From: CAYYNP01 sp964472545 | GTDB taxonomy: Bacteria > Planctomycetota > Planctomycetia > Pirellulales > Thermoguttaceae | Direction: 5' to 3' | DNA: 7,894 nt | NCBI GenBank assembly: GCA_964472545.1 | Contig: CAYYNP010000390.1 | Span: 1-7,894 of the forward strand | Part shown: positions 1 through 7,894 of the stretch, in pieces | Numbering within the stretch: the stretch's first letter is position 1 | Layout of the letters: each line of letters starts with the position of its first letter | Position numbers and translations under genes: made by a program | The notes under the pieces: generated by a model | Database searches by the model: none | Told to the model about the DNA's origin: nothing | What the model saw: only the letters and a program-made list of their open reading frames with translations

Positions 1-129
1 TCGGAGCCAGTCCCCCTTTTCCACTCCCGCGAATCGACTTTGCAGTTCTCCTGGAAGCTAGCGGCCGGCCGTTTCGCGGGGCCGAGGATTGTTTCGTAAT
101 GGGAATAAGGCACGGTTTTGCCGATTTTT

Positions 130-158
130 TTGGCAATATCGTCCACGCCACGTAGAAT
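130..158 (+). promoter_or_regulatory. Candidate sigma70-type promoter for the first paralogue
   Basis: The -35 box is TTGGCA (130-135) and the -10 box TAGAAT (153-158), each 5 of 6 matches to the bacterial consensus, with the optimal 17-bp spacer. It lies in a locally A/T-rich stretch that includes a T-run. Transcription would start near 165, giving a leader of about 95 bases before the ATG at 261. The call rests on sequence match only. Confidence 0.45.
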
Positions 159-245
159 ACAGCAGAGTAGCCGGCAGACCGAGCGGAACGGGGAGCATCT
201 TGCGCAGCAAGACGCCTGCCGATCCGCAAACCCAACGCCCCAGCA

Positions 246-253
246 AAGGGAGA
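246..253 (+). promoter_or_regulatory. Ribosome-binding site of the first paralogue
   Basis: AAGGGAGA lies before the ATG at 261, with 8 bases between the GGGAG core (248-252) and the start codon. It fixes the start just ahead of a well-formed signal peptide. Confidence 0.6.
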
Positions 254-260
254 CGCGAAG

Positions 261-2339
261 ATGACGACGATTCCTCGATTCGGACAAACGGCGATGGTCA
301 TGGCAATCTTTGCCGTGGTGGCCGTGGCCTCGGCGGCATCGGCTGCCGACGACGTGCAGCGGGATTTCGAGCGCGGGTACTTCCTGCAGACCCATCAACG
401 CGACTGTGCCGCTGCCGCTGCGGCGTTCGAGAAGGTCGTTGCCGCAACAGAATGTCCAGCGGCGTTGAAGGCGGAAGCCACGTATCGGCTGGCCCAGTGC
501 CGCGAGGACGTGGCCGCGGCCGATCTGGCCCGGCTGATGCCGCCGGAGGCGTTGGCCTACGCCGAGTTTACCGAACCGGGCAAGCACGCCCGGCAATTGT
601 TGACCTCCGTGGGGCTGCTGCGCGATCCGGCCGTGGCCGATGCCGCGGCGACGGAAGGCCTGCCCACCGGCACGCCCCTGGCCCCGTGGCTCTTCTTCCC
701 CGACGACTTTTCCATTAGCCCGGCGTTGGTGGCCGAAATCGAGCGGTTTCGCGGCGTAGCGGTAGCGATCACCTCGATCGACCCGGAAATGCGTCGGCCG
801 CCGGAGGGAGTGTTGGTGCTGCACCCGGGCGAACTCCGTGGCGAACTTGAAACGGTCGTGCAACTGCTGCCGCCGGCCGAGCCGATCGAGGGCTTCAAGA
901 CGTATCAAGTCGAAGGCCAGGTTTGGATCACGATGACCACGCGGCTGGTGATCGTCTCGAATTCCCGTCAGAACGTCGCCGATGCGGTTGCCCGGCTGAA
1001 AAACTCCGGCGCCGGCAGTCTGGCGGCCGACGAGAACTTCAAACGATGTGCGGAAGACCGCGACGGTGCCCTGCTGTTCGTCTACGCCAGCGGGCCCGCC
1101 CTGCTGGAGGCCTTTGGACCGCAGTTCGACAGCCAGGAGGCCGTCATCGCTCGCATCGTGCTCGACCTGGACAATCTGCAATCGATCACCGCGGCGTTGG
1201 GCACCACCGAACAGGGCCTCGAACTGAAGGCCTGCGTGAATATGGCGCCGGGGCATCGCAACCTGGCGCTGGGGCTCATTCAAACCGCCCCGGCCAGCCG
1301 CCGCTCATTGGCTTTTGTGCCCGGCGAGGCGGCCGGCGTCGCGCTATTGGGCCTGAATCCTGCCACCGAGCCCGCGGCAGTGAAAGACGATGAAGCCCGC
1401 CGGCCGCTGACCGCGATGGATATCGGCCGCGAGGTCTTTTCCAATATCGAGGAGTTGGCCGGCTTCGTGATGGCCCCGGCCGACGGCGACGCATCCGAGC
1501 TGCCGATACCCGAATTCGGCGTAGTGATCGCCGTCAGCGACGCCGCCAAGTCGGAGGCCCTCTGGAATCAACTGCTGGTGCTGCCGATGCTGTTCGGTCT
1601 GCCGGGCGTGTCGCCACCGCAAGACGTGACGATTGCCGGCATCCAGGGCAAGCTCTACCCGTGCCCGGAAGGGCCTCAGCTTGTGGTGCTGCGAGCCGAC
1701 GCCCGCACGCTGATCGTGGGCACGCCGGCGGCGGTTGCCGCGGCCGTCAAGGCCGGCGCGGAAGGAAACGGCCTGCAAGAAGACCCCGCCTTCAAACCGC
1801 TGCTGGCCCGGCTCGACCCCAACACCAGCAAGGCGTTGTTGATCGACGCGGGCCGCATGGCGCAGATGAGCGCCGAGATGGCCCAGCGCGGCATGGGACA
1901 TTCGGCCGATAGCCTCCGCCGTCACATCGACAACTACCGTCAGCGGCTTGAGACGGCCGACGATCCGCAACAGAAGCAGCAGTTGCAGATGCAGATTACC
2001 CAGCTCGAGCAGATCGCCGTCCAGATTCAGCGTAACGCAGAAATGCAGGAGCAGATGATCTCGATGGTCGCCGAGTTGATCGGGGACCTGAAGATCACGG
2101 CGGTCAGCGAGGAAGGCCCCACCAAGTTTGCCGTCCGCGCCGAGGCCACCGGGTTGCCCAACGTCCCGAGAATTGTCAAGATGGTCGCGCCGATGATCAT
2201 GCAAGAGTTGGCACGCGAGTTCGGCCCGCCGCCAATGCGTGACGCCTCCGGCCCGCCGGCGGTGCGAGACACATCCGATCGGCCGTCGGCGCCCCGCCCG
2301 CCCCGCAAGGCCGCCCCGGCGACGCTGACGCCGCGGTAG
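261..2339 (+). CDS. Exported protein of unknown function with coiled-coil insertion (paralogue A)
   Basis: I do not recognise a characterised family; function is unknown. The 692-residue product starts with a Sec-type signal peptide (hydrophobic about residues 11-27, probable cleavage after ASA at 26-28), so it should act outside the cytoplasmic membrane. Residues 32-83 form a helical segment resembling a TPR hairpin (FERGYFLQTHQRD, then AAFEKVV). The core (about 90-540 and 605-650) consists of two similar alpha/beta halves, each with a strand-turn-helix near R-L-V-I-V-S-N-S (228-235) or R-T-L-I-V-G-T-P (482-489); it is weakly reminiscent of DUF3352 proteins, by inspection only. Residues 548-605 are a Gln-rich heptad-like coiled coil inserted in the second half. 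The tail (about 656-692) is Pro/Arg/Ala-rich and probably disordered. The gene has its own promoter and ribosome-binding site. A paralogue follows after 157 bp, suggesting tandem duplication. There is no catalytic motif, so a structural or binding role is plausible but unproven. Confidence 0.85.
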   Translation: MTTIPRFGQTAMVMAIFAVVAVASAASAADDVQRDFERGYFLQTHQRDCAAAAAAFEKVVAATECPAALKAEATYRLAQCREDVAAADLARLMPPEALAYAEFTEPGKHARQLLTSVGLLRDPAVADAAATEGLPTGTPLAPWLFFPDDFSISPALVAEIERFRGVAVAITSIDPEMRRPPEGVLVLHPGELRGELETVVQLLPPAEPIEGFKTYQVEGQVWITMTTRLVIVSNSRQNVADAVARLKNSGAGSLAADENFKRCAEDRDGALLFVYASGPALLEAFGPQFDSQEAVIARIVLDLDNLQSITAALGTTEQGLELKACVNMAPGHRNLALGLIQTAPASRRSLAFVPGEAAGVALLGLNPATEPAAVKDDEARRPLTAMDIGREVFSNIEELAGFVMAPADGDASELPIPEFGVVIAVSDAAKSEALWNQLLVLPMLFGLPGVSPPQDVTIAGIQGKLYPCPEGPQLVVLRADARTLIVGTPAAVAAAVKAGAEGNGLQEDPAFKPLLARLDPNTSKALLIDAGRMAQMSAEMAQRGMGHSADSLRRHIDNYRQRLETADDPQQKQQLQMQITQLEQIAVQIQRNAEMQEQMISMVAELIGDLKITAVSEEGPTKFAVRAEATGLPNVPRIVKMVAPMIMQELAREFGPPPMRDASGPPAVRDTSDRPSAPRPPRKAAPATLTPR

Positions 2340-2404
2340 TCTGCTGCCGGGCCGCTGCAACGTGCAGAGATGCTAGGCTTTGTCGGAGAACGTCATTGTC
2401 GTCG

Positions 2405-2466
2405 TATTGTAGTCATCTCGCTCCGCGAGATGTCACGACGTCTCGCGGAGCGAGACGCCTACAATG
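2405..2466. repeat. Compound inverted repeat with two covarying hairpins (REP/MITE-like)
   Basis: Two 29-bp arms (2405-2433 and 2438-2466) are inverted copies of each other, matching at 25 of 29 positions by hand count. Each arm is itself a perfect hairpin with an 8-bp stem and 3-base loop: CATCTCGC/GCGAGATG (2414-2432) and CGTCTCGC/GCGAGACG (2439-2457). The outer ends ATTGTAG (2406-2412) and CTACAAT (2459-2465) also pair, so the single strand could fold as a Y. The second base pair is A-T in one hairpin and G-C in the other, a compensatory change. A third, single-hairpin copy lies at 7850-7877. There is no T-run, so a classical intrinsic terminator is unlikely. The right end creates an in-frame ATG at 2464 that can mislead start prediction of the next gene. 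Confidence 0.85.
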
Positions 2467-2483
2467 ACGGGCCGCCACAACAT

Positions 2484-2490
2484 GGGGAGG
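2484..2490 (+). promoter_or_regulatory. Ribosome-binding site deciding a GTG start for the second paralogue
   Basis: GGGGAGG is a near-ideal Shine-Dalgarno sequence, 6 bases before the GTG at 2497. The in-frame ATGs at 2464 and 2482 have no comparable site: the first lies inside the inverted repeat, and the second overlaps this purine run. Confidence 0.7.
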
Positions 2491-2496
2491 TGCTCG

Positions 2497-5160
2497 GTGG
2501 CGACGATTCGTCCGTGCGGAAGATGGGTGGCGCGGCTGGTGATCTGTGCCGTGATCGGCCCCGTCATCTCGACGGCGGCAGTTGCCGACGACATACAGCG
2601 AGCGTTCGAGCGGGCCTATTTCCTGCAAACCCATCAACGCGACCCTGCGGCGGCGGCAGCGGCTTTCGAGAAGGTCGTCGCCGCGGAGGAATGTCCGGCG
2701 CCGATCAAGGCGGAAGCCGAGCGTCGCTTGGCTCATTGTCGTGAGGACGTGGCCGCCGCCGATCTGGCCCGGCTGATGCCTCCGGCGGCGCTGGTCTACG
2801 CCGAGCTGACCGATCCGGGCGAACACGCCCGGCGGCTGCTGAAGATGCTCGGGTTTCTCGAAGACCCCGACGCAGCCGACAAGACGCCCGCCGACCCGGC
2901 GGACGACGAAGATTGGCATCTCCTCGATTTCCTGCCCGACAACTTTTCCGTCAGTCCGGCGCTGCTCGAAGAGACCGAGAAGTTCCGCGGCGTAGCCGTG
3001 GCGATCACCAAGATCGACCCGGGCATGCGGTATCCGCCGGAAGGTGTGATCCTGCTGCACCCGGGCGATTCCAACTTTCTCCGTGGCAGGCTGGAAACTA
3101 CCGTGCAGTTCTTGCATCCGGCCGAGCCGATCGAGGGATTCAAGACGTACGTCATCAGCCGCCAGCTCTGGGTCACGGTCACCGGGCGGTTGACGATTGT
3201 GGCGAGTTCCCGGCAACAGATCGTCGAGGTCGCGACGCGGCTGCGGAATCCGGCGCTGGGCGGCTTGGCGGCCGAAGCAGGCTTCCGCGCCTCTGCCGAG
3301 GATCGAAAACGGGCCATGTTGTTTGCCTACGCCCGCGGCCCGGCCCTGCTGCGGGCGTTTGGCCCGTTACTGAATAGCCCGGAAGCTGCCGTCATCCGCG
3401 CGGGTCTCGATCTGGATCGCGTCGAGTCCGTCACGGCGAGGCTGAACACGACCGACGACAGCGTGGTGCTGACGGCCCATTTGAGCATGGCGCCCGGGCA
3501 TCGCAGTCCGTTGTTTGGGGCGATTCCAGCGGCGCCGGTCAGCGGCTGCTCGTTGAAGTACGTGCCCGCCGAAACGACCGCCGTGGCGCTGATCGGCTTG
3601 GGGGCGGCCGAAGAGGCGTGCGGGCCGGAAACGACCGGAGATTCGTGGCTGGACACAGCGATGCGGTTCGGCCGGGGGCTATTCTGCAACGTCGAGGAAG
3701 TGGCCGGATTCGCCCTGTCGCCGCCCAAGTACTGCGCGCGCGAGGCTTTTGTCCCGGAATGTGGCATCGTCTTTTCGTCGCCAGATCGGGAGCGAGCCGA
3801 CGCCCTTTGGAAGCAGATGCAGGCGATCGCAGTGGCCTTGAGGCTTCCCGGAACATCGGCTTCCCGAGACGTGCGCGGCGCCGGCCGCGGGGCCAGGGCT
3901 TACACGTGCCCCAGCGGCTTGCAGTTCGTGGTCGTGCGGGCCGATGAACGGACGCTGATCGTGGGCACGCCGGCGGCCGCACGGGCGGCGATCGAGGCCG
4001 GTGCGCAAGGCAATGGGTTACAGGGCGCCGCCTTCCAGCCGCTCTTGGCCCGGCTCGGCCCGAACGCCGGCAAGGCGCTGTTGTTCGACGTCGGCCACGT
4101 TACGCAGATGTTGGGGATGCCCACGCCATGGCTCCACGGCGTCAAGGTGACGGCGATCTGTGAAGAAGGCCCGGCGGCGATCACCGTTCGCGCTGAAGCC
4201 GCCGGCTGGCCGAAGTTGCGGAAGGCCCTGCAGTTTCAGATGCTATGGATGGCACAATTCGTTGATATGCTCTACGGCCACTCCACGCATTCCGACATTC
4301 CGCCGGTCATTAGGTTTACCGGGCCGCAGATCGTGAAAGACCTCCTCCACGCTTACTTGTCGTCGACGAAGAAGGGCGGGGAGTTTCTAGACCTAATTGC
4401 CTTCCATCTTCGCACGATGGAGGCGCAACTGCAGTTGTACAAGCAGCGCCACGACGAGAAGTACCCTGCCGCCGGCAAGGTGGCCGAGCAGCTAACGACG
4501 GCAACCAACGTCGACGGCAGCACCACCGGCGAAACTCCTCTTGGTCCGTACATGCTCGAAATCCCGGCCAACCCGTACAACGACAGCAGCCAGATCGTCC
4601 CCGTCTTCGAGGAAGGCATCGAACCGAAGATCGCGGTGCCCGGCGGCGCCGGTTGGCAGTACGACCAGTCCAGCGGCCGGGTGTATCCGAATCACGCAGA
4701 GTTTTTCGAGCGAAAGGCCGCCACGCCAGCGCCGCCTGAGCCGGAGGTCTCTTGGGAGGAACGCCGTCGCCCCTTGACGCCGTCAACGAGACGAACCTTG
4801 GACCATTCGGTCGACTTCAACACGCGCACCATGATGGCCCAGATCGAACTGTACAGGGCACATCACGGAAGCTACCCGGACGCCGCCAAGGTCGCCACGC
4901 AATTGACGACCGCCACCAACGCCAACGGCGACACCACCGCGAAACGCCGTTCGGCCCGTACATCAAGGACATCCCAGCCAACCCATACAACAACAGCAGC
5001 GGCATCGTCGCCGTTGCCAGGGAGGGCGTCAGACCCAAGGCCGTCGTACCCGGCGGTGCCGGATGGCAGTACGACCAGTCCACCGGGCAGGTATATCCGA
5101 ATCACCCGGAGCACTTCGGCGAAACACCACCGCCCCTGCGCCTTGCCCCCGGAGTGTTAG
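2497..5160 (+). CDS. Exported protein with two C-terminal GspG-like domains, frameshifted (paralogue B)
   Basis: Function unknown; a paralogue of the preceding gene. I place the start at GTG 2497 (887 residues) because of the strong ribosome-binding site and because the product then aligns with paralogue A from its first residue (VATIRP against MTTIPR). Residues 1-30 are a signal peptide ending AVA before DD. From DD onward, about 69 of 85 residues match paralogue A by hand count. The two-part core follows to about residue 580, without the coiled coil of paralogue A. Residues about 630-738 and from 768 onward are two copies of a domain resembling the globular part of type II secretion pseudopilin GspG (helix with AQLQLYKQRH and YP, then GPY, PANPYN, GWQYD). 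Neither has a prepilin leader or N-terminal membrane helix. The second copy is interrupted at codon 815; the last 73 residues are out of frame. Restoring one G would give 895 residues ending at 5183. Confidence 0.8.
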   Translation: MATIRPCGRWVARLVICAVIGPVISTAAVADDIQRAFERAYFLQTHQRDPAAAAAAFEKVVAAEECPAPIKAEAERRLAHCREDVAAADLARLMPPAALVYAELTDPGEHARRLLKMLGFLEDPDAADKTPADPADDEDWHLLDFLPDNFSVSPALLEETEKFRGVAVAITKIDPGMRYPPEGVILLHPGDSNFLRGRLETTVQFLHPAEPIEGFKTYVISRQLWVTVTGRLTIVASSRQQIVEVATRLRNPALGGLAAEAGFRASAEDRKRAMLFAYARGPALLRAFGPLLNSPEAAVIRAGLDLDRVESVTARLNTTDDSVVLTAHLSMAPGHRSPLFGAIPAAPVSGCSLKYVPAETTAVALIGLGAAEEACGPETTGDSWLDTAMRFGRGLFCNVEEVAGFALSPPKYCAREAFVPECGIVFSSPDRERADALWKQMQAIAVALRLPGTSASRDVRGAGRGARAYTCPSGLQFVVVRADERTLIVGTPAAARAAIEAGAQGNGLQGAAFQPLLARLGPNAGKALLFDVGHVTQMLGMPTPWLHGVKVTAICEEGPAAITVRAEAAGWPKLRKALQFQMLWMAQFVDMLYGHSTHSDIPPVIRFTGPQIVKDLLHAYLSSTKKGGEFLDLIAFHLRTMEAQLQLYKQRHDEKYPAAGKVAEQLTTATNVDGSTTGETPLGPYMLEIPANPYNDSSQIVPVFEEGIEPKIAVPGGAGWQYDQSSGRVYPNHAEFFERKAATPAPPEPEVSWEERRRPLTPSTRRTLDHSVDFNTRTMMAQIELYRAHHGSYPDAAKVATQLTTATNANGDTTAKRRSARTSRTSQPTHTTTAAASSPLPGRASDPRPSYPAVPDGSTTSPPGRYIRITRSTSAKHHRPCALPPEC
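4384..4710 (+). other. First GspG-like pseudopilin domain of paralogue B
   Basis: The segment encodes an amphipathic helix (RTMEAQLQLYKQRH), a Y-P turn, QLTTATNVDG, GPYMLEIPANPYN and GAGWQYDQSSGRVYPN. This order of motifs matches the globular half of GspG-like pseudopilins, which in planctomycete prepilins typically reads close to LYK..H...YP, QLT..TD..G, GPYL..IP.NP.N, GW.YD..TG. It is intact and in frame. The family call is from pattern memory and not from a search. Confidence 0.6.
4798..5123 (+). other. Second GspG-like domain of paralogue B, frameshifted
   Basis: This is a tandem copy of the preceding domain, separated by a Pro/Arg-rich linker of about 28 residues. The in-frame part reads AQIELYRAHHGSYP and QLTTATNANGDTT; after 4939 the homology continues in the frame ending at 5183 (GPYIKDIPANPYN, GAGWQYDQSTGQVYPN). 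The two copies are highly similar at the protein level when the frame is restored, with many differences at third codon positions, showing that both frames of the broken copy were under coding constraint until recently. Confidence 0.7.
4939..4939 (+). other. Single-base deletion frameshift in paralogue B
   Basis: The first domain copy reads ACC ACC GGC GAA here; the second reads ACC ACC GCG AAA. Adding one G at 4939 restores G-E-T-P-F-G-P-Y and then the complete homologous domain to a TGA at 5181-5183. Without it, translation enters a Ser/Thr/Arg/Pro-rich out-of-frame tail and stops at TAG 5158-5160. No X-XXY-YYZ slippery heptamer is present, which disfavours programmed frameshifting. An assembly or sequencing indel and a recent mutation both remain possible. 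Confidence 0.8.
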
Positions 5161-5289
5161 ACAAACCGCACGGGCATTTTTGACCGAAGCATCGCCGATC
5201 GGGCACACACTTCTTAAGCGGCGGCTAACACCCTGGGGGCTCCGTGCACGTCCCTCGCACGTCGACCCCAGCTACCAGCCACCCACCGT

Positions 5290-5338
5290 CTACTGCATAC
5301 TACTTACTGCCTACTACCTACTGCCTACTGCCTACTCT
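5290..5338. repeat. Degenerate 7-bp tandem repeat, seven units
   Basis: Seven consecutive heptamers: CTACTGC, ATACTAC, TTACTGC, CTACTAC, CTACTGC, CTACTGC and CTACTCT. They occupy the convergent spacer and end 2 bp before the stop codon of the minus-strand oxidoreductase. The remainder of the spacer (5184-5289) shows no gene, no convincing terminator hairpin with a T-run and no other structure I can support. The repeat has no internal dyad symmetry. Confidence 0.8.
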
Positions 5339-5340
5339 CC

Positions 5341-6582
5341 TCAAATCCTCCACGGCGCCCGCACCGCCTGATTCACCAGCCGGTTCGCCTCCTCGTCGCC
5401 GATGACCTGCTCGGCGACGCGGTCGTACTGGATTCTGCGGCCGCAGCGGATGGCGATGTTGGCCAGGTGGAGGATCGTGGCGGAGCGGTGCGAGGCCTCG
5501 GCGTGATTGGTCGCCTTCTGACGCGTCTTGACGGCCTCGACGAACGTGATCGGCGGCTCGGGGTCGGGCATCTGGCGGATGCGGCGTTGGTCGGCGGAAC
5601 TGAGATCGCCCAGGTTTACGCCCCGGGCCTGCTTGCGATCATAGGCTCCGCCCCATTCGCCGCTGTCCATCACGAAGGTCAGCCCGTCGGCGTAAGTCAA
5701 CTCGACCCAGCCCCACATCGCGCAAGCCTCGGGATGCTGCGGCGGCACGTGGGCCACGATCTCGACCGGGCTGGTGTAGTCCTTGGCGAACGTCCACTGG
5801 ACCGGGTCGAAGTGGTGCTGCCCCATGTCGGCCAGCCCGCCGCCTTCGTAGTCCCAGTAGCCGCGGTGGCTGCCGCCGACCCGATGCGGATGATACGGCC
5901 GCGACGGGGCCGGCCCGCAATACATGTCCCAATCGAGGTTCGGGGGGATCTCCCGCGGCTCGGCGTTGACCATCCCGCTCCATTGCCGCACCTTCAGCCC
6001 GCCGCGCTTGATGTGTACACCCGGACACGGCACCAGCAATCCGGAGGCCATGATCTTGTGCGTCAGTATTGCCGCCGGATCCCGCCGCACCTTCCCCCGC
6101 CCGCCCGTGCCGAGCTGAAATACGCGGCCAAACCGGTTCTCGGCCTCGACGACCGCCCGGCCTTCGGCGATGAAGCGGGTCATCGGTTTCTCGCAGAGCA
6201 CGTCTTTGCCGGCCTCCATGGCGGCGATCGACACCAGGGCATGCCAGCCCGGCGGCGTGGCCACGCTGATTACGTCGATGTCCTTCCGCTCCAAAACGCG
6301 GCGGAAGTCGGTATAGACCAGTTTGTTGTCGGCCCGATCGCGATAGCGGACATCGCAGCGGGCCACCAACTGAAATTGCCCCCCGGCGGCCGAGATGTAT
6401 GACCGCAGATCTTCACCGCCCTGTCCGCCACAGCCGACTAGGCCGGCCCGCAACACTTCGCTGGGCGGCGTTTGGCCTTCTCCGCCGAGGACGTGCCGCG
6501 GCACGATCGCACAAGCCGCCATGCCGGCCGCCGTGCCTTGCAGGAAACGCCGGCGGTTTAGCTGCGTTTTGGCGTGCGTCAT
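5341..6582 (-). CDS. Tat-exported Gfo/Idh/MocA-family oxidoreductase
   Basis: A 413-residue predicted NAD(P)-dependent oxidoreductase, probably acting on a sugar, inositol or related polyol; the substrate cannot be read from sequence. A twin-arginine signal (NRRRFLQG, residues 9-16) and a hydrophobic stretch to about residue 27 indicate export of a folded, cofactor-loaded protein. The Rossmann nucleotide-binding loop is GCGGQG (50-55). ATPPGWH (108-114) and CEKP (130-133) are hallmark motifs of the family; the lysine of EKP normally acts in catalysis. The C-terminal alpha/beta domain includes WDYEGGGLADMGQHHFD (243-259), with the histidine region expected near the active site. Length and layout fit the Tat-exported members abundant in planctomycetes. 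The ATG is supported by CGGAG 8 bases upstream. It has its own promoter and seems to be transcribed separately from the aminotransferase, 137 bp upstream on the same strand. No odd features. Confidence 0.92.
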   Translation of the reverse strand: MTHAKTQLNRRRFLQGTAAGMAACAIVPRHVLGGEGQTPPSEVLRAGLVGCGGQGGEDLRSYISAAGGQFQLVARCDVRYRDRADNKLVYTDFRRVLERKDIDVISVATPPGWHALVSIAAMEAGKDVLCEKPMTRFIAEGRAVVEAENRFGRVFQLGTGGRGKVRRDPAAILTHKIMASGLLVPCPGVHIKRGGLKVRQWSGMVNAEPREIPPNLDWDMYCGPAPSRPYHPHRVGGSHRGYWDYEGGGLADMGQHHFDPVQWTFAKDYTSPVEIVAHVPPQHPEACAMWGWVELTYADGLTFVMDSGEWGGAYDRKQARGVNLGDLSSADQRRIRQMPDPEPPITFVEAVKTRQKATNHAEASHRSATILHLANIAIRCGRRIQYDRVAEQVIGDEEANRLVNQAVRAPWRI

Positions 6583-6590
6583 GGAATCAT

Positions 6591-6595
6591 CTCCG
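6591..6595 (-). promoter_or_regulatory. Ribosome-binding site of the oxidoreductase
   Basis: CGGAG on the minus strand lies 8 bases before the ATG (6582-6580) and supports the start that includes the complete Tat signal. Confidence 0.6.
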
Positions 6596-6636
6596 TATGG
6601 TGGTGGCGGAAGTCGGTCGCCTTGTCTGCAACTGGC

Positions 6637-6665
6637 AGCCTAGACCTGCGACGGGCGGATGTCAA
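6637..6665 (-). promoter_or_regulatory. Candidate sigma70-type promoter for the oxidoreductase
   Basis: On the minus strand a perfect TTGACA -35 box (6665-6660) is followed after 17 bp by TAGGCT (6642-6637), a weaker -10 box retaining the first T-A and last T. Transcription would start near 6630, giving a leader of about 48 bases. It lies in the 137-bp gap after the aminotransferase stop codon. I see no strong terminator in this gap, so read-through from the aminotransferase cannot be excluded. Confidence 0.55.
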
Positions 6666-6719
6666 GCTTTGCGCGGCTGCGAGCCATGCTGGCCGTACTC
6701 GTCTGTTGCCGGCTTTCAT

Positions 6720-7829
6720 CTACCGACGTGCCAACTTCCGCAACACCTCGATCCCCCGTTCGATCACCGCATCGTCGGCGGCGTAGGAGATGCGGAAGTG
6801 GGTGTCGCGGCGGCTGAAGATGTTACCGGGGATGATCAGCAGATTCTCGTCGATCGCCCGGGCAACGAACTCCATGCCGGTGCCCCGGGGTAGTTTGGGG
6901 AAGACGTAAAACGCCCCGCCGGGACGCACGATCTCGTAGTCGTCGGCCAGCCCGGTCACGATCAGGTCGCGCTTGCGGCGATAGGCCTCCGTGTGGGCCG
7001 AAACGTCGACGTCCAGCGCCGCCGCACCGGCCCATTGCATGGGCTGCGGGGCACAGACGAAGCTGTATTGCTGCAGCTTGATCATCTCGCGGACGATCGC
7101 CGACGGGCCGTGGGCGAACCCCAGCCGCCAGCCGGGCATGCCGTGGCTCTTGCTGAAGCCGTCGATCACCAGCGTCCGCTCGTTGAACTCGGCCGCCGAA
7201 ACGAACGTGTCGTCGTAGCAGAACTCGCGGTAGATTTCGTCGCTGAGCAGCACCACGTCCCGCTCGGCAGCCAGTTGGGCCAACCCACGCACTTCCTCGC
7301 GCGAGGCGACCACGCCGGTCGGGTTGCAGGGGCTGTTCAGCACGATCAGCTTCGTTCGCGGGGTGATGGCCGCCGCCACGCGGTCCGGGTCGATGCGGAA
7401 GTCGGGATACGTATCGACGTAGACCACCTTCCCGCCCGCCACGCCGGCCAACGCATCGTACATCACGAAATACGGATCGAAAACGATCACCTCGTCGCCC
7501 GGGTTCAGGAGCACCAGCATCGCCAGCATCAGCCCGCCGCTGGTCCCACAGGTGACGAACAGTTCGCGGTCGTCGTGGCCGTATTGCCGATCGACTTGTT
7601 CCTGCAGCTTCTCCCGCAACACGGGCATGCCCTGCGAAAGGGCGTAGCCGTTGCGGCCGCCTTCGATCGCCTCGACGGCCGCCCGGCGGACCGGTTCGGG
7701 TACGTCGAAGTCGGGTTGGCCGATCGAGAGATTGATCGGGTCGGTCATCTTGGCGCCCAGGTCGAACACCTTGCGGATGCCCGAGGCGTCGAAACAGCGG
7801 GTACGTTCGGCAAGCCAGTGTTGGGACAT
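6720..7829 (-). CDS. Class I/II PLP-dependent aminotransferase (aspartate aminotransferase-like)
   Basis: A 369-residue cytoplasmic fold-type I aminotransferase that would transfer an amino group between an amino acid and a 2-oxo acid through pyridoxal phosphate; substrate specificity is not determined by sequence alone. Hallmarks include SIGQPDFDVP (35-44), NSPCNPTG (165-172), the PLP-phosphate-ring aspartate in LSDEIY (195-200), the Schiff-base lysine K227 in GFSKSHGMPGWRLGF, and the carboxylate-binding arginine R346 in HFRISYA. Length is slightly short of the usual 380-400 residues but all motifs are present. I chose ATG 7829; an upstream in-frame ATG at 7892 would add 21 residues encoded largely by the hairpin repeat, without homology. 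The start is preceded by a weak GAG-containing site (CGAGAAAC). It could act in amino-acid metabolism independently of its neighbours. Confidence 0.93.
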   Translation of the reverse strand: MSQHWLAERTRCFDASGIRKVFDLGAKMTDPINLSIGQPDFDVPEPVRRAAVEAIEGGRNGYALSQGMPVLREKLQEQVDRQYGHDDRELFVTCGTSGGLMLAMLVLLNPGDEVIVFDPYFVMYDALAGVAGGKVVYVDTYPDFRIDPDRVAAAITPRTKLIVLNSPCNPTGVVASREEVRGLAQLAAERDVVLLSDEIYREFCYDDTFVSAAEFNERTLVIDGFSKSHGMPGWRLGFAHGPSAIVREMIKLQQYSFVCAPQPMQWAGAAALDVDVSAHTEAYRRKRDLIVTGLADDYEIVRPGGAFYVFPKLPRGTGMEFVARAIDENLLIIPGNIFSRRDTHFRISYAADDAVIERGIEVLRKLARR

Positions 7830-7849
7830 GGTTTCTCGTTGGATCGCGT

Positions 7850-7877
7850 ATAGTAGCCGTCTCGCTCCGCGAGACGT
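7850..7877. repeat. Single-hairpin copy of the intergenic inverted repeat
   Basis: This 28-bp segment matches one arm of the compound repeat at 2405-2466, including the perfect hairpin CGTCTCGC-TCC-GCGAGACG (7858-7876) and the flanking TAGTAG-like sequence. It lies about 20 bases upstream of the aminotransferase start, in what would be its leader or promoter. Only one arm is present; the flanking 7878-7894 does not continue into a second hairpin before the window ends. Confidence 0.8.
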
Positions 7878-7894
7878 GGCGGCATCAGGCAACG

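Larger units (their letters stand above)
1..260. other. Noncoding region upstream of the first paralogue
   Basis: I see no credible gene here; the short open frames on either strand have no family resemblance and no ribosome-binding site. The region is more A/T-rich around 100-160 than the coding DNA, as expected of a promoter. It contains a sigma70-like promoter (described separately) and a small perfect hairpin at 198-212 (stem TCTTGC/GCAAGA, loop GCA) that would lie in the 5' untranslated leader about 50 bases before the start codon. The hairpin has no following T-run, so it is not a convincing terminator or attenuator. The first 20 or so bases look like the edge of an interspersed repeat, but only one copy is visible. 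Confidence 0.6.

Overview
The window looks like a chromosomal segment from a planctomycete, most likely a relative of the Pirellulales. The reasons are indirect. GC is high with strongly GC-biased third codon positions. There are two large exported proteins of unknown function, one carrying GspG-like pseudopilin domains of the kind abundant in that phylum. A Tat-exported Gfo/Idh/MocA oxidoreductase sits beside them, and short palindromic or heptameric repeats lie between genes. No rRNA or other taxonomic marker is present, so the assignment is an inference.

Layout: two plus-strand genes (261-2339 and 2497-5160) face two minus-strand genes (6582-5341 and 7829-6720), converging on a 157-bp spacer. 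Positions 1-260 are noncoding and contain a good sigma70-like promoter (TTGGCA, 17 bp, TAGAAT) about 100 bp before the first gene. The two plus-strand genes are tandem paralogues. Both have a Sec-type signal peptide, an almost identical helical N-terminal segment, and a two-part alpha/beta core. They diverge by domain insertion: the first has a glutamine-rich coiled coil in the second half of its core, while the second lacks it and has two C-terminal GspG-like domains. The second of these domains is broken by a one-base frameshift at about 4939. The 157-bp gap between the paralogues carries a compound inverted repeat of two covarying 8-bp hairpins, and a single-hairpin copy of it recurs just upstream of the aminotransferase at the right edge.

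The minus-strand genes are more conventional: a Tat-signal Gfo/Idh/MocA oxidoreductase with its own TTGACA promoter, and a class I PLP aminotransferase. Nothing links the two gene pairs functionally. The convergent spacer holds a degenerate 7-bp tandem repeat and no clear terminator.

The most interesting points are the tandem pseudopilin-like domains on a protein that is not a prepilin, the frameshift in the second of them, and the compensatory changes in the hairpin repeat. I found no defence system, mobile-element gene, CRISPR array or RNA gene.
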